Source: Novosphingobium sp. (GTDB lineage: Bacteria; Pseudomonadota; Alphaproteobacteria; Sphingomonadales; Sphingomonadaceae). Taken from it: a stretch of 64,000 nt of DNA. The notes beneath the pieces are model-generated. The model was not told the origin of the DNA and ran no database searches. It saw nothing but the letters and a program-made list of their open reading frames with translations. Position numbers and translations under genes: made by a program. Of the stretch, positions 45,557-54,091 are shown piece after piece; positions within the stretch are counted from its first letter, which is position 1; each line of letters begins with the position of its first letter. The stretch covers positions 174,032 to 238,031 of the forward strand of contig NZ_JAIXPP010000020.1 in assembly GCF_027486195.1 (NCBI RefSeq). The letters are read 5' to 3'.

Positions 45557-46789
45557 TTGCCTTTGCTTACCGCCACTGACCGATACATCGCCCGGCTCGT
45601 CTTCGTGCCGATGTGCGCGGTTTTCGTGATCGCGGCGTCGCTGCTCGTGCTCGACAAAATGCTCAAGCTGTTCGACTTCGTGGCGACGGAAGGCGGGCCG
45701 GTCAGCGTCGTGTTCAAGATGCTGGCCAACCTGCTGCCCGAATACGCGAGCCTTGCGATTCCGCTCGGCCTGATGCTCGGCATCCTCTTGGCGTTCCGCC
45801 GCCTTGCCACCTCGTCGGAGCTCGACGTGATGCGTGCGGTCGGATTGTCGTACACGCGGCTGCTGCGGGTGCCCTATCTTTTCACCGTGGTACTCGCCGC
45901 GCTCAATCTGCTGATCGTGGGCTATCTCCAGCCGCTTTCGCGCTACTACTACGAACAGCTGCAATTCGATCTGCGCTCCGGCGCGCTTGGCGCCTCGATC
46001 AAGGTGGGCGAGTTCAACACGCTGCAGGACCGCACCGCGCTGCGCGTCGATTCCAGCCGCGACGAGGGACGCGACCTGCGCGGAATCTTCGCGCGGATTG
46101 CCACCAAGGATGGGCAGGTCCTCGTGATCTCCGCGCGCGAGGGCCAGTTCTTCGCCAACAAGGAAAACCCGGACACGGTGATCCTACGCCTGTCCGAAGG
46201 CCAGATCGTGCAGGACGGGCCGGGCATCACCTCTCCGCGCGTGCTCACGTTCGCGACGCATGATCTGCCGATCGACCTTCCCAAGATCGAACAATTCCGC
46301 AGCCGCGGTGAGCGCGACCGCGAGTATTTCCTGCCCGAACTGCTGCGCATCGGCTGGAGCAAGGATTCAAGCCAGGCCGCGCGCTACCAGAGCATCGCGA
46401 GCCTCAACTACCGGCTTGTCGAGGTGGCGATGATGTTCCTGCTGCCGCTGCTGGCAGTCTCGCTGGCGGTGCCGCCCAAGCGGTCGAGCTCGGCGCTGGG
46501 CGTGTTCGTCTCGATCGTGATGGTAGTCGCGTACCACAAGGTGAATGAATACGGGCAGGACGTGGCAAGCCTCGGCCGGATCGACCCGACGCTGGCGCTG
46601 TGGGGGCCGTTCGTGCTCTTCGCGGCGCTCATCGTCTCGATGTACTGGCGCCTTGCCTATGTGCCCGGCGGCCAGCCGATCGGTGGGCTTGAAACCGGCT
46701 TTGCCAAGATCTCAAGCTCGGTGGTAAAGCTGTTCGCCGCGCGCAAGCCTGATCGGGCTGTTGCATCGGGAGCTGTCGATGCATCTTGA
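45557..46789 (+). CDS. lptF: LptF, lipopolysaccharide export permease
   Basis: 410 residues. The start TTG encodes LPLLTATDRYIARLVFVPMC, matching the family N-terminus (the first ATG lies within the first helix, so TTG is required). Membrane helices near both ends (FVIAASLLVLDKMLKLFDFV; VAMMFLLPLLAVSLAVPPKR; ALWGPFVLFAALIVSMYW) flank a periplasmic beta-jellyroll domain of about 150 residues. It forms, with LptG and LptB, the inner-membrane ABC extractor of LPS. Overlaps the lptG start by 11 bases. Confidence 0.93.
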   Translation: MPLLTATDRYIARLVFVPMCAVFVIAASLLVLDKMLKLFDFVATEGGPVSVVFKMLANLLPEYASLAIPLGLMLGILLAFRRLATSSELDVMRAVGLSYTRLLRVPYLFTVVLAALNLLIVGYLQPLSRYYYEQLQFDLRSGALGASIKVGEFNTLQDRTALRVDSSRDEGRDLRGIFARIATKDGQVLVISAREGQFFANKENPDTVILRLSEGQIVQDGPGITSPRVLTFATHDLPIDLPKIEQFRSRGERDREYFLPELLRIGWSKDSSQAARYQSIASLNYRLVEVAMMFLLPLLAVSLAVPPKRSSSALGVFVSIVMVVAYHKVNEYGQDVASLGRIDPTLALWGPFVLFAALIVSMYWRLAYVPGGQPIGGLETGFAKISSSVVKLFAARKPDRAVASGAVDAS

Positions 46790-47879
46790 GTTTTTCCCTT
46801 CGCGCACGATCACGCTCTACATCGGCCGCCTGTTCGCGGTGCGCATCATCGCCGTGCTGCTGATGCTCGTGCTGGTGCTGCAGATGCTCGACCTGCTGAG
46901 CGAGAGCGGCCGGATCCTGGCTGCGCCCGGCAACGGGCAAGGCGAACTGCTGACGTATGTTGGCTTGCGCGTCCCGCAGTTGATCAGCCGGTTCCTGCCT
47001 TATTCGGTGCTGCTCGCCACGATCATCACGCTGATGACGCTCAACCAGAACAGCGAGGTAATCGCGCTCAAGGCAGCCGGCCTGTCCGCCCATCAGGTGC
47101 TCGCGCCGCTGTTCCTCGTCGCGGCGCTGACATCCTTGGTTACCCTGGGCTTCAACGAGCGGGTGGTCGTGCGCTCTTCCGCCACGCTCAAGGCCTGGCA
47201 GGCGGTCGATTACGGCCCGATCCCGCGTGACAGTGCGGTCAAATCCAACGTGTGGCTGCAGGATGGGGTCAACCTGCTGTTCGCCCGCGCGGTCACTGGC
47301 ATCGGCAAGCAGACCCGCATGACCGACGTGAGCTGGTATCGCCGCGATCCGGCCGGAATGGTGACCGAGATCGTGCGCTCGCCCGAAGCGACTTATGCCG
47401 GGCCCGGCTGGCATTTGAGCCGTCCCACCGGCTTTGACGTGCAGAGCGCGCGCCGCATCACTTATCCTTCGGGTCAAGTCTTCGCGAAAAGCGTCGACCC
47501 GGCGCAGGTGGTCATCCGCAAGGCCGATGCCGATGGCGAATCGATCGATCAGCTCTCGCAATCGATCGATGCGATCCGCAGTGCCGGCTATCGCACCAGC
47601 GAGCTCGAGGGCAAATGGTGGCACAAGCTTTCTGGCCCGCTTTCAGCCTTGCTGATGCCTCTGCTTGGCGCGGTGGCTGCGTTCGGGCTCGCGCGCTCGG
47701 GCATGCTGTTCGTGCGTGCGGTGATCGGCATGGCCTTGGGCTTCGCCTACTTCGTGGTCGATAACGCCGCGCTCGCGATGGGCAATTTCGGGGGCTATCC
47801 GCCGCTCCTTGCCGCCTGGGCGCCGTTCTTCCTGTTCCTGCTGATCGGCGAAACCGTGCTGATCAGGACAGAAGAGTAG
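46779..47879 (+). CDS. lptG: LptG, lipopolysaccharide export permease
   Basis: 366 residues. N-terminal TLYIGRLFAVRIIAVLLMLV and the coupling region LMTLNQNSEVIALKAAGLSA are hallmarks; the C-terminal helices include WWHKLSGPLSALLMPLLGAV. Partner of the upstream LptF. ATG 46779 has gggag eight bases upstream. Its 3' end overlaps the convergent MBL gene by 17 bases. Confidence 0.93.
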   Translation: MHLEFFPSRTITLYIGRLFAVRIIAVLLMLVLVLQMLDLLSESGRILAAPGNGQGELLTYVGLRVPQLISRFLPYSVLLATIITLMTLNQNSEVIALKAAGLSAHQVLAPLFLVAALTSLVTLGFNERVVVRSSATLKAWQAVDYGPIPRDSAVKSNVWLQDGVNLLFARAVTGIGKQTRMTDVSWYRRDPAGMVTEIVRSPEATYAGPGWHLSRPTGFDVQSARRITYPSGQVFAKSVDPAQVVIRKADADGESIDQLSQSIDAIRSAGYRTSELEGKWWHKLSGPLSALLMPLLGAVAAFGLARSGMLFVRAVIGMALGFAYFVVDNAALAMGNFGGYPPLLAAWAPFFLFLLIGETVLIRTEE

Positions 47880-48756
47880 CCGCCACCGCATCGCCCGCGC
47901 GCAGCGGCAAGCGCAGCGCCTGCACCCCTTGCGCATCGGCGGGCGGCAATCGCCCGGCGCGAATGTTGACCTGGATCGAAGGCAGCAGCAGGCGCGGCGG
48001 TGCCAGCGTTGCATCGCGCGCCTGCCGCAGCGCGACAAACGCAGCCTCGTCGATACCGTCATGCGCTTGCACGTTGGCCCGCCGCTGCTCGCCAACCGTG
48101 GTTTCCCATGCAAACCCGGTGCGCTCAGGCCCCTTGTAATCGTGGCAGAGGAACATCCGGGTCTCGTCCGGCAGCGCCAGCAGTCGGCGGATCGAAGCAT
48201 AGAGCGCATGGGCATCACCGCCCGGAAAATCGCACCGCGCGGTGCCGTAGTCGGGCATGAACAGCGTATCGCCGACGAAGACCGCGTCATCGATGCGAAA
48301 GCTGATGCAGGCGGCGGTATGCCCCGGCGTGTGCATCACGGTGAAGGCCAGATTGCCGAGGGGGACCGTCTCGCCATCATGGAGCAGCCAGTCGAAATCG
48401 CGGCCTTCGGGCAGCAGATCATCCGCACCGAACATCGGCGCAAAGGTGGCCTGCACCTGCGTGATATGCGCGCCGATGCCGATCCATGCCCCGGTGCGTG
48501 CGGCAATCAGCTTCGCCCCGCTCAGGTGATCGGCGTGGGCGTGGGTTTCGAGCACCATCTCGATCCGCCAGCCCCGCGCCGAGGCAGCTGCCAGCACGGC
48601 CTCGACCGAAGCCGAGCCGATCCGCGCGGCGGCCTGATCGAAATCGAGCACCGGATCGATCACCGCCGCTGTGCCCGTGGCAGGATCGGCGACGAGATAG
48701 GTCACGGTGAAGGTCGGCTCGTCGAAAAAGGCGAGAATCGCAGGCGCAACGTCCAT
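47863..48756 (-). CDS. Metallo-beta-lactamase-fold protein, persulfide dioxygenase/Blh type
   Basis: 297 residues. Metal motif THAHADHLSG (72-77 region), further ligands in VMHTPGHTAACIS and VFVGDTLFMPDYG, FLCHDYKGP. The N-terminal YLVADPATGTAAVIDPVLDF and C-terminal ~60 residues match the Blh/ETHE1-like group that oxidises glutathione persulfide to sulfite. Divergent from a BigR-type repressor with an operator between them, and next to rhodanese and sulfite-exporter genes, a standard sulfide-detoxification arrangement. Confidence 0.92.
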   Translation of the reverse strand: MDVAPAILAFFDEPTFTVTYLVADPATGTAAVIDPVLDFDQAAARIGSASVEAVLAAASARGWRIEMVLETHAHADHLSGAKLIAARTGAWIGIGAHITQVQATFAPMFGADDLLPEGRDFDWLLHDGETVPLGNLAFTVMHTPGHTAACISFRIDDAVFVGDTLFMPDYGTARCDFPGGDAHALYASIRRLLALPDETRMFLCHDYKGPERTGFAWETTVGEQRRANVQAHDGIDEAAFVALRQARDATLAPPRLLLPSIQVNIRAGRLPPADAQGVQALRLPLRAGDAVAATLLS

Positions 48757-48780
48757 GGCAGGGTCCTTTCGAGACCTCTC

Positions 48781-48820
48781 TATATTAGTTCTTGCTAAAT
48801 TAGCAAGTTCTTATATATAG
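48781..48820. promoter_or_regulatory. BigR-type operator in the divergent promoter region
   Basis: Perfect palindrome cttgctaa-a-ttagcaag (48791-48807) in a strongly AT-rich block, with tatatta on the left and ttatatatag on the right that could serve as -10 elements in each direction. Known BigR regulators bind AT-rich palindromes overlapping their own promoter; the match here is by position and form. Confidence 0.8.
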
Positions 48821-48825
48821 GCTCC

Positions 48826-49146
48826 ATGACGATCCACCCTCCCCTCGATACAGCGACGTTCGAAGCCAACGCCACGATGGTCGCGGGCATTCTGCGCGAA
48901 CTCGCCAATCCGCACCGACTGATGGTGCTCTGCTCGCTGGCCGAAGCGGGTGAGATGAAGGTGGGCGATATTGCCGAGCGCGTCGGGCTCTCGCAGTCCG
49001 CGCTTTCGCAGCACCTCGCGCGTCTCCGCGAAGTGGGTCTCGTGGCCTTCACGCGCGAGGCGCAGGTGCTGCGCTACCGGATCGCCGATGCACGGGTCGA
49101 GGCGCTGCTCGCCACGCTCTACCAACTCTATTGCGCTGAGGACTGA
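48826..49146 (+). CDS. bigR: ArsR-family sulfide-responsive repressor, BigR/SqrR type
   Basis: 106 residues. Winged helix with LANPHRLMVLCSLAEAGEMK and the recognition helix QSALSQHLARLREVGLV. Two cysteines, Cys36 and Cys103, sit where BigR/SqrR proteins form the disulfide or polysulfide bridge that releases DNA on sulfide exposure. Divergent from the persulfide dioxygenase-like gene and first of a co-directional run with rhodanese and exporter. Confidence 0.88.
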   Translation: MTIHPPLDTATFEANATMVAGILRELANPHRLMVLCSLAEAGEMKVGDIAERVGLSQSALSQHLARLREVGLVAFTREAQVLRYRIADARVEALLATLYQLYCAED

Positions 49147-49150
49147 CACA

Positions 49151-49663
49151 ATGACCTTGCCCCGGATCACCCCCACCGAAACCCGCCGGTTGATGGCCAG
49201 CGGTGCGCGCCTGATCGATATCCGCTCGCCGGACGAATTTGCCCGCGCGCGCATTCCCGGCTCCGAGAACCGCCCGATCGACGCGATCGGCCGCGTCGGA
49301 GATGCGCCGGCCGTGGTCTATCACTGCCGCAGCGGCATGCGCACCGCCGCCAACGCGGAGCTGCTCGCGGCGGCCAGCGATTGCCCGGCCTACCTGCTCG
49401 AAGGCGGACTCGACGCCTGGCGCACGGCCGGGCTGCCGGTGGCGGAAAACCGCAAGGCTCCGCTCGAGATCATGCGGCAGGTGCAGATCACCGCAGGCGC
49501 GCTGGTCGTGCTCGGCGTGGTGCTGGGCTGCCTGTTCAGCCCGATCTTCCTCGGCCTCTCCGCCTTTGTCGGCGCGGGCCTCATGTTTGCCGGCACGACA
49601 GGCTGGTGCGGTATGGCCAAGCTCCTCGCGGCGATGCCGTGGAACCGGCGCGCGGCGGCCTGA
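49151..49663 (+). CDS. Rhodanese with C-terminal membrane anchor (YgaP-like)
   Basis: 170 residues. The rhodanese domain (about 1-105) carries the active loop CRSGMRT with Cys59. A DUF2892-type two-helix segment follows (VQITAGALVVLGVVLGCLFS; FVGAGLMFAGTTGWCGMAKL). Transfers sulfane sulfur to acceptors at the inner membrane. Five bases separate it from bigR and from the next gene, so it is co-transcribed. Confidence 0.92.
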   Translation: MTLPRITPTETRRLMASGARLIDIRSPDEFARARIPGSENRPIDAIGRVGDAPAVVYHCRSGMRTAANAELLAAASDCPAYLLEGGLDAWRTAGLPVAENRKAPLEIMRQVQITAGALVVLGVVLGCLFSPIFLGLSAFVGAGLMFAGTTGWCGMAKLLAAMPWNRRAAA

Positions 49664-49667
49664 TGCC

Positions 49668-50441
49668 ATGCCACTGGCGATGATCCTTGCCGCATTGGGT
49701 TCGGGCGCAGCGATCGGCCTGATCCTCGCCGGGCTCGGTGCGGGTGGATCGATCCTGATGACGCCGCTGCTGGTCTATGCCGTGGGCGTTTCGTCCGCGC
49801 ACGCCGCGGTGGGCACGAGTGCTGTCGCCGTTACGCTCAACGCACTGGTCGGGCTGGCCGGACATGCCCGCGCGGGCACGGTCAAATGGCGCTGCGCCGG
49901 AGTGTTTGCGGCAGCGGGCGTCATCGGGGCGGGCCTTGGCGCGGAGCTGGGCAAGGCGCTGGATGGCAAGCGGCTGCTCATGTTGTTCGGCCTGCTGATG
50001 ATCGGTGTTGGCCTTGCCATGCTCCGCCCGCGCCGCAGCGAGGAACGCGCCGACGTGCGGCTCACCATGACGAGCGCAAGCCAGCTCCTGCCGCGCTTGC
50101 TCCCCATCGGGCTGGGTACGGGTCTGCTGGCGGGCTTCTTCGGGATCGGCGGCGGCTTCCTGATCGTGCCGGGGCTGATTGCAGCGACCGCGATGCCGAT
50201 GCGCTTTGCCTCGGGCACTTCGCTGGTCATCGTCGCGGCGCTGGGCGCGACGACCGCCACGTCCTACGCGCTCTCAGGCTATGTCGACTGGCCGCTCGTG
50301 GGCGTTCTGGCCATTGGCGGTGCCGCCGGTGCTGCCCTCGGCATCAAGGGCACCGCGGCGCTCGCCAGCCATCGCGGCATGGTCGAAAAGGGCTTTGCCG
50401 CGCTGGTGATCGCAGTCGGCGCCTATGTCGCGCTGAGCTAG
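49668..50441 (+). CDS. TauE/SafE-family sulfite exporter
   Basis: 257 residues, about eight helices. The two-fold repeat of the family is visible: GLILAGLGAGGSILMTPLLV in the first half and GLLAGFFGIGGGFLIVPGLI in the second. Expected to expel sulfite (the dioxygenase product) or a related sulfur anion. Last gene of the sulfide module; its stop overlaps the convergent desaturase stop at ctag. Confidence 0.9.
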   Translation: MPLAMILAALGSGAAIGLILAGLGAGGSILMTPLLVYAVGVSSAHAAVGTSAVAVTLNALVGLAGHARAGTVKWRCAGVFAAAGVIGAGLGAELGKALDGKRLLMLFGLLMIGVGLAMLRPRRSEERADVRLTMTSASQLLPRLLPIGLGTGLLAGFFGIGGGFLIVPGLIAATAMPMRFASGTSLVIVAALGATTATSYALSGYVDWPLVGVLAIGGAAGAALGIKGTAALASHRGMVEKGFAALVIAVGAYVALS

Positions 50442-51544
50442 CGCGCCGCCATCGTGCTGCGCACCAGCCGGCCGAGCAGCGGGAACAGCCCGGAGTAGCT
50501 CGAACGGGTATAGGTCGACGCCAGACCCAGTTCGGCCGTCAGGCGGCGATGCGCCTCCCCCAAGGCGTGATAGGGCACGCTCGGCAGCAGGTGGTGCAGC
50601 GCGTGATAGCGCAGGCCGACCGGCGCCCACAGCGCGGTGGCCCAGCCCGGCGGCGGCACGTTGACCGAATCGAGGTACTGCCCCGTCACCGTCATCGTCT
50701 CGCCCTCGTTCTCCCAGAGGTGTGCGACCAGCGTGCGCGCCTGATTGAGCACGGCGCCGAGCGCGATCACCGCAATGCCGATCAGCAGCGGCCGCCAGCC
50801 ATGCGTGGCCGACCAGCCGAGCAGGAACCATGCCCAGACCGAGGCGCCGAGTTCCTGCCAGAACACCATCCGCGCAAAGTCGCCCTCGGGCGGGCGGCGG
50901 CGGAAGGCCGGGTTGATCGCGAGCGCCGAGGCGCGCGCCCAGACCAGCCGGCGCAGCGGCGGAATGACCACACCCAACGGCACCAGCACCGCCGAACGAA
51001 CCAGCAGCGCCACCGGCAGCAGAATGGCGGTGAGCAGGAACACCGGCAGCGACCACGGCTTCATCAGCGCGAGCGGCAGGTATTCCGGATCCTCTGCCGT
51101 GCCATAGCGGGTGCGGGCATGGTGCAGCGGGTGCACGCCTTCATACATGAACGAAGGCGTGAGCATCGGGATGCCGACGATGAGGTTCCACGCGAAGCGG
51201 AAGCCCGGCAGCGCATTGCGGTGGATGTGCGAAAGCTCGTGGATGAACAGCAGCGCGCGGTAGAACGCCAGCGCCGAAAGCACCCCGCAAGCGGCGGCGA
51301 CCCACACGTTTCCGGCGAGGATCGCGCCCGCCAGCGCCGCATAACCCGTCAGCGCCGAGGCCAGCATATCGGGCCAGAACACCGCCGGCTTCGCTTCGCC
51401 CAGATCACGCGTCAGCTCGACCGCCGCGCGCAGCATCGCCTTGTCGTCCGGCGTGCGGGCGAGGATCGCGGCCTCTCGGGGCGCGGCACCGGCGGGCTGG
51501 GGCTCCAGCATCGGCGGCGTATCGAGAGACGGAGAGGCAAGCAT
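50438..51544 (-). CDS. Membrane fatty-acid desaturase
   Basis: 368 residues. Three histidine boxes: HELSH, HPLHH and HALHH, with hydrophobic helices between, the di-iron desaturase/hydroxylase pattern. The usual first box HxxxH and the two HxxHH boxes are intact. It introduces a double bond or hydroxyl into an acyl chain at the membrane; regiochemistry and substrate (lipid, carotenoid) cannot be read. aggaatc precedes ATG 51544. Confidence 0.9.
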   Translation of the reverse strand: MLASPSLDTPPMLEPQPAGAAPREAAILARTPDDKAMLRAAVELTRDLGEAKPAVFWPDMLASALTGYAALAGAILAGNVWVAAACGVLSALAFYRALLFIHELSHIHRNALPGFRFAWNLIVGIPMLTPSFMYEGVHPLHHARTRYGTAEDPEYLPLALMKPWSLPVFLLTAILLPVALLVRSAVLVPLGVVIPPLRRLVWARASALAINPAFRRRPPEGDFARMVFWQELGASVWAWFLLGWSATHGWRPLLIGIAVIALGAVLNQARTLVAHLWENEGETMTVTGQYLDSVNVPPPGWATALWAPVGLRYHALHHLLPSVPYHALGEAHRRLTAELGLASTYTRSSYSGLFPLLGRLVRSTMAAR

Positions 51545-51676
51545 GCGATGATTCCTGATTGACCCGATGCGTTCATCCGGGGCCCTGCCAGCGCTGCGTC
51601 CGGCTTGACAATCCGGCCCGGGCCAACGCAGGCAAGCCCTTCGTATTTTCCGATACCTACAAACAAAGGCAATATC

Positions 51677-52855
51677 GTGGCCGGTACCCCAGACACCAAA
51701 GGCGAAGTAAGCATCACCCCGGTTTCCGGCAAGGCCGACCGCACTGCCTTTGTGGACGTGGCCTACCGCATCAACGCCAGTGATCCCGCCTGGGTCCCGC
51801 CACTGCGCATGGAAGCGGTGGAACTCGTGACGCCGGGCAAGAACCCGTTCTTCGAACATGCCGATGTCCAGCTGTTCCTCGCCCGCCGCGGCGGAAGCGT
51901 CGTCGGGCGCATCTCGGCGCATATCGATCATCTCGCTGTTGCGATGGACCCGGTGCAGGGCATGGGTCCGGGCACCGGCAACTGGGGCCTGCTCGAGGCG
52001 GAAGATGAAGCGGTGGCCCGCGCGCTGATCACCCGCGCCGAGGACTGGCTGCGCGAGAAGGGCATGAACCGCGTGCTCGCCCCGATCTCGATGTCGATCT
52101 GGGAGGAGCCGGGCCAGCTCGTGCGCGGGTTCGAGCAATCGCCCACGGTGATGATGGGCCACCAGAGCAAGCGCTATCCGCCCTATATCGAGGCACTGGG
52201 CTACACCCCGGCCAAGTCGCTGCTCACCTACGAGCTCGATATCACGAAAGAATTCCCCCCGCTGATCCAGCGTATCGTCGCCTCGGGCGAGAAGAACCCG
52301 CGCATCCGCATCCGCGGGGTGGACAAGAGCAAGTTCGATGCCGAAGCCAAGCTGATCCTCGACATCCTCAACGATGCCTGGTCGGACAACTGGGGCTTCG
52401 TTCCCTTCACCGACACCGAGATCGCCTACGCCGGCAAGAAGTTCAAACCGATCGTGCGCGAGGACCTGATCATGGTCGCTGAGTACGACGGCGAGCCGGT
52501 GGCCTTCATGATGACGCTGCCCGATCTCAACGAAGTGCTCAAACCCATGGGCGGTTCGCTGTTTCCGTTCAACTGGGCCAAGCTGCTGCTGTGGCTGCGC
52601 AATCCGCGCGTGCGCACCATGCGCGTGCCCTTGATGGGCGTGCGCAAGAAGCTGCAGGCCTCGCGCCTCGCCAGCCAGCTCGCCTTCATGATGATCGAGT
52701 ATATCCGCCGCAATTCGGTGACGCGCTATGGCTCCACGCGCGGGGAGATCGGCTGGATCCTCGATGACAATCAGGGAATGGTCGCCATCGCCGATGCGAT
52801 CGACAGCAAGGTCAACAAGGAATACGTGATCTACGGCAAGGAATTGGCGGGATAA
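51677..52855 (+). CDS. GNAT-like protein of about 390 residues, function unknown
   Basis: 392 residues. Recognisable pieces: DRTAFVDVAYRINASDPAWV near the N-terminus, a GNAT-type central half (FLARRGGSVVGRISAHIDHL, RALITRAEDWLREKGMNRVL, PMSMSIWEEPGQLV-like region read APISMSIWEEPGQLVRGFEQ), and a second half with MVAEYDGEPVAFMMTLPDLN and RNSVTRYGSTRGEIGWILDD. It resembles the double-GNAT YghO-like family, sometimes labelled dATP pyrophosphohydrolase in sphingomonads. No substrate is evident. GTG 51677 has an aaaggc site; an in-frame start at 51605 lacks one. Confidence 0.8.
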   Translation: MAGTPDTKGEVSITPVSGKADRTAFVDVAYRINASDPAWVPPLRMEAVELVTPGKNPFFEHADVQLFLARRGGSVVGRISAHIDHLAVAMDPVQGMGPGTGNWGLLEAEDEAVARALITRAEDWLREKGMNRVLAPISMSIWEEPGQLVRGFEQSPTVMMGHQSKRYPPYIEALGYTPAKSLLTYELDITKEFPPLIQRIVASGEKNPRIRIRGVDKSKFDAEAKLILDILNDAWSDNWGFVPFTDTEIAYAGKKFKPIVREDLIMVAEYDGEPVAFMMTLPDLNEVLKPMGGSLFPFNWAKLLLWLRNPRVRTMRVPLMGVRKKLQASRLASQLAFMMIEYIRRNSVTRYGSTRGEIGWILDDNQGMVAIADAIDSKVNKEYVIYGKELAG

Positions 52856-52942
52856 GACGGCGCACAGGCGCGCCAGAACAACTGGCAATCCTCTGTTCCG
52901 GCCTTGATCCCGCCACATGCGCGGTCCAGATTATAGCCCGCA

Positions 52943-54091
52943 ATGGCCGACATGCCCGATCCCGAACTTGAAGCTGGCACTGCTGTGCACGGCCTGCCCG
53001 ACGAATGGGCGGGTGATGCGCGCGCGCGGCTGCAATCGGCGATCGTGCTGCTCCTGATGGTCGGCCTGTTCCTTGCGCTGCCCTTCGTGCTATCGATCGG
53101 TGCGGTGGTGTTCCTGCCGCCGGTCACCGCGCTTGTCATCACCATCGTCCTGGCTCCTTTGGCCGATCGGCTGAGCCGGATCGGTCTGCCGGGGATGCTC
53201 GCTTCGCTTCTGGCAATCCTGACCATGGCCGGCGTGATCGTCGCCGCGCTCGGCCTGATCCTCCAGCCGGCCTTCGCGATGGTCGATCAGGTGCCGGACA
53301 TGCTCGCCGTCGTCAGCCGGCGCTTTGCCGAACTGCGCGGCAACCTTGCCTGGATCAACGATTTCAACCGCCAGCTTGCCCGGCTGATGGGCCACAGCCC
53401 GCGCGAAGTCGTGCTCGCCAGCCCTTCGGTGATCGAACAGGTCGCCTTTGCCACCCCCAGCGTCGTGCTGGAAATCCTCGTCACGCTGCTGATGACCTTC
53501 TTCATGATCGAGACGCGCCTGCGCGTGCAACGCCGCCTCGCGCAGAGCAGCCACAGCGCCAATGCTTCGGTGCGCATCGCCCGGGTGATGCGCGATGTGC
53601 AGGACCGCGTGGCGGGCTATCTGCTCACGGTCGCGCTGATCAACCTCGGTGTCGGCGTGATCGTCGCGGGCGGAGCCTGGGCCTTCGGCCTCAGCGCGCC
53701 GATCATGTGGGGCGGCCTTGCCTTCGTGTTCAATTTCCTGCCCTACCTCGGCCCGCTCGCCATGATGGCGCTGCTGGCTCTCGTCGGGCTCGGCACGGCC
53801 AGCTCGGTCGCGGTCGGCGTGGTCCCTGTGCTGGCCTTCCTCGCCCTCCACGCGGTTGAGGCAAACTTCGTGACACCGGCGATCCTCGGCGCCCGCCTCA
53901 CGGTCAGTCCGGTCTCGATCCTCGTCGCGATCAGCTATTTTTCGTGGATCTGGGGCGTGCCCGGCGCGCTGCTTTCGGTGCCGATCCTCATGATCATCGA
54001 GGCGCTGCTCGACAATCTGGGCCGCCCCAACGTGATCGGTTTTCTGCTGGGCGAGCCGCTGTTCCGGCCTGCTTCAGGGATCAGTCGCTAG
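52943..54091 (+). CDS. AI-2E-family (TqsA/PerM-type) transporter
   Basis: 382 residues. The eight-helix fold with the long central linker is present: ALPFVLSIGAVVFLPPVTAL, VVLEILVTLLMTFFMIETRL, then the C-terminal VEANFVTPAILGARLTVSPV and WIWGVPGALLSVPILMIIEA, the family signature. Members export autoinducer-2 or other small solutes, or act in ion homeostasis; which applies is unknown. Convergent with the symporter, overlapping by 11 bases. Confidence 0.92.
   Translation: MADMPDPELEAGTAVHGLPDEWAGDARARLQSAIVLLLMVGLFLALPFVLSIGAVVFLPPVTALVITIVLAPLADRLSRIGLPGMLASLLAILTMAGVIVAALGLILQPAFAMVDQVPDMLAVVSRRFAELRGNLAWINDFNRQLARLMGHSPREVVLASPSVIEQVAFATPSVVLEILVTLLMTFFMIETRLRVQRRLAQSSHSANASVRIARVMRDVQDRVAGYLLTVALINLGVGVIVAGGAWAFGLSAPIMWGGLAFVFNFLPYLGPLAMMALLALVGLGTASSVAVGVVPVLAFLALHAVEANFVTPAILGARLTVSPVSILVAISYFSWIWGVPGALLSVPILMIIEALLDNLGRPNVIGFLLGEPLFRPASGISR

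Noticed and set aside
51605..51640. ttgaca upstream of the GNAT-like gene as a promoter
   Set aside because: No -10-like hexamer at 16-18 bases spacing.
51545..52918. Upstream extension of the desaturase frame on the minus strand
   Set aside because: It runs antisense across the GNAT-like gene; the ATG at 51544 has a ribosome site and the desaturase features lie entirely below it.
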